6,528 nucleotides of DNA, from positions 1 through 6,528 of the forward strand of contig PCCU01000023.1 of NCBI GenBank assembly GCA_002732015.1, written 5' to 3'. Position numbers and translations under genes: made by a program. The notes under the pieces were generated by a model. The model saw only the letters and a program-made list of their open reading frames with translations, did not search any database and was not told the DNA's origin. Position 1 is the first letter of the stretch; the number at the start of each line of letters is the position of its first letter. Shown here in pieces: positions 6,059 through 6,528 of this stretch. This DNA comes from Candidatus Pelagibacterales bacterium (GTDB lineage Bacteria > Pseudomonadota > Alphaproteobacteria > TMED109).

Positions 6059-6528
6059 ATGAAATTAGATATCCTTAAAACGTGTGAGTCCTTTGGGGAG
6101 ATAAAAAAACAATTTCCTATTTTCAAAACTAAAGTTAATGGAAAAAATTTAGTATATTTAGACTCGGCTGCAAGTGCACAAAAACCTGAGGTTGTTATAG
6201 ATAGTATGAAACTGGTATATGAGAATAAATACGCTAATGTACATAGAGGAATATATTATCTTAGTCAGATAGCTACTGATGCATACGAGAGTTCTAGAGA
6301 AAAAATAAAGTCTTTTTTGAACGCTAGCTTTACAGAAGAAATAATATTTACAAGAGGGGCCACTGAAGGTATTAATTTAGTTGCCAACTGTCTAATGAAA
6401 AAATTTATTTCTGAAGGAGATGAAGTTTTAATTAGTACACTAGAACATCATTCTAATATTATACCTTGGCAAATAGTATGTGAACAAAAAAAAGCAAAGC
6501 TCACGGAAGTAAAACCGAGTGATAGTGG
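6059..6528 (+). CDS. sufS: Cysteine desulfurase SufS, N-terminal part (cut by right edge)
   Basis: SufS is a PLP-dependent class V aminotransferase-fold enzyme that removes sulfur from cysteine to give alanine and an enzyme persulfide for the SufBCD scaffold. The visible 156 residues are about the first 40% of a typical protein of roughly 400 residues. Typical SufS stretches are LVYLDSAASAQKP (31-43), ANVHRGIYYLSQIAT (59-73), IIFTRGATEGINLVA (95-109) and LEHHSNIIPWQ (128-138), which includes the His that stacks on PLP. The PLP lysine and the catalytic Cys loop lie beyond the window, so activity and the partner type (SufE or SufU) cannot be judged. The ATG directly follows the sufD stop, with AGGGA about 11 bases upstream, implying coupled translation. 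IscS/NifS-type desulfurases are unlikely given the AQKP and NVHRG patterns and the suf context. Confidence 0.95.
   Translation, partial: MKLDILKTCESFGEIKKQFPIFKTKVNGKNLVYLDSAASAQKPEVVIDSMKLVYENKYANVHRGIYYLSQIATDAYESSREKIKSFLNASFTEEIIFTRGATEGINLVANCLMKKFISEGDEVLISTLEHHSNIIPWQIVCEQKKAKLTEVKPSDS

Noticed and set aside
4783..6126. Minus-strand open frames opposite sufD and the start of sufS
   Set aside because: They are Phe/Leu/Ser-rich shadows of Lys/Asn-rich coding DNA, expected in AT-rich sequence.

Overview
This window is almost wall-to-wall protein-coding DNA, all on the + strand. It holds the end of a glutamate synthase (GOGAT) locus followed directly by a SUF iron-sulfur cluster assembly operon. 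The layout is: 3' end of gltB (1-674, cut by the left edge), gltD (678-2075), a 38-base gap carrying a plausible promoter and operator, an Rrf2-family SUF regulator gene (2114-2530), sufB (2556-4031), sufC (4031-4768), sufD (4769-6058) and the 5' part of sufS (6059 to the right edge). No RNA gene, mobile element, CRISPR array, attachment site or rho-independent terminator could be recognised. No stretch longer than 38 bases lacks a gene.

The DNA is strongly AT-rich, with A-runs up to 12 bases and Lys/Asn/Ile-rich proteins, and spacing is minimal (gaps of 3, 38, 25, -1, 0 and 0 bases). GltD resembles the alphaproteobacterial type (for example the stretch ACTLNIEDSPVTIKTIE), and the regulator resembles the SUF regulators of alpha- and some gammaproteobacteria. 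This suggests a streamlined, probably free-living alphaproteobacterium such as a marine lineage of the SAR11/HIMB59 kind. That placement is inference from motifs and composition, not a database result.

Functionally, GltB and GltD form NADPH-dependent GOGAT, which makes glutamate from glutamine and 2-oxoglutarate and is itself an Fe-S enzyme. The downstream genes build Fe-S clusters. SufS (cysteine desulfurase) supplies sulfur, SufB, SufC and SufD form the ATP-driven scaffold on which the cluster is assembled, and the Rrf2 protein has the Cys ligands expected of a cluster-sensing repressor that could adjust operon expression to Fe-S demand.

The most interesting non-coding signal is the 38-base gltD-rrf2 gap. 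It combines a good sigma-70-like promoter whose predicted transcription start falls at the rrf2 ATG (a possible leaderless mRNA) with an overlapping sequence that resembles the E. coli IscR type 1 site. The gene content is otherwise ordinary housekeeping, and I see no evidence for an undescribed multi-gene system.
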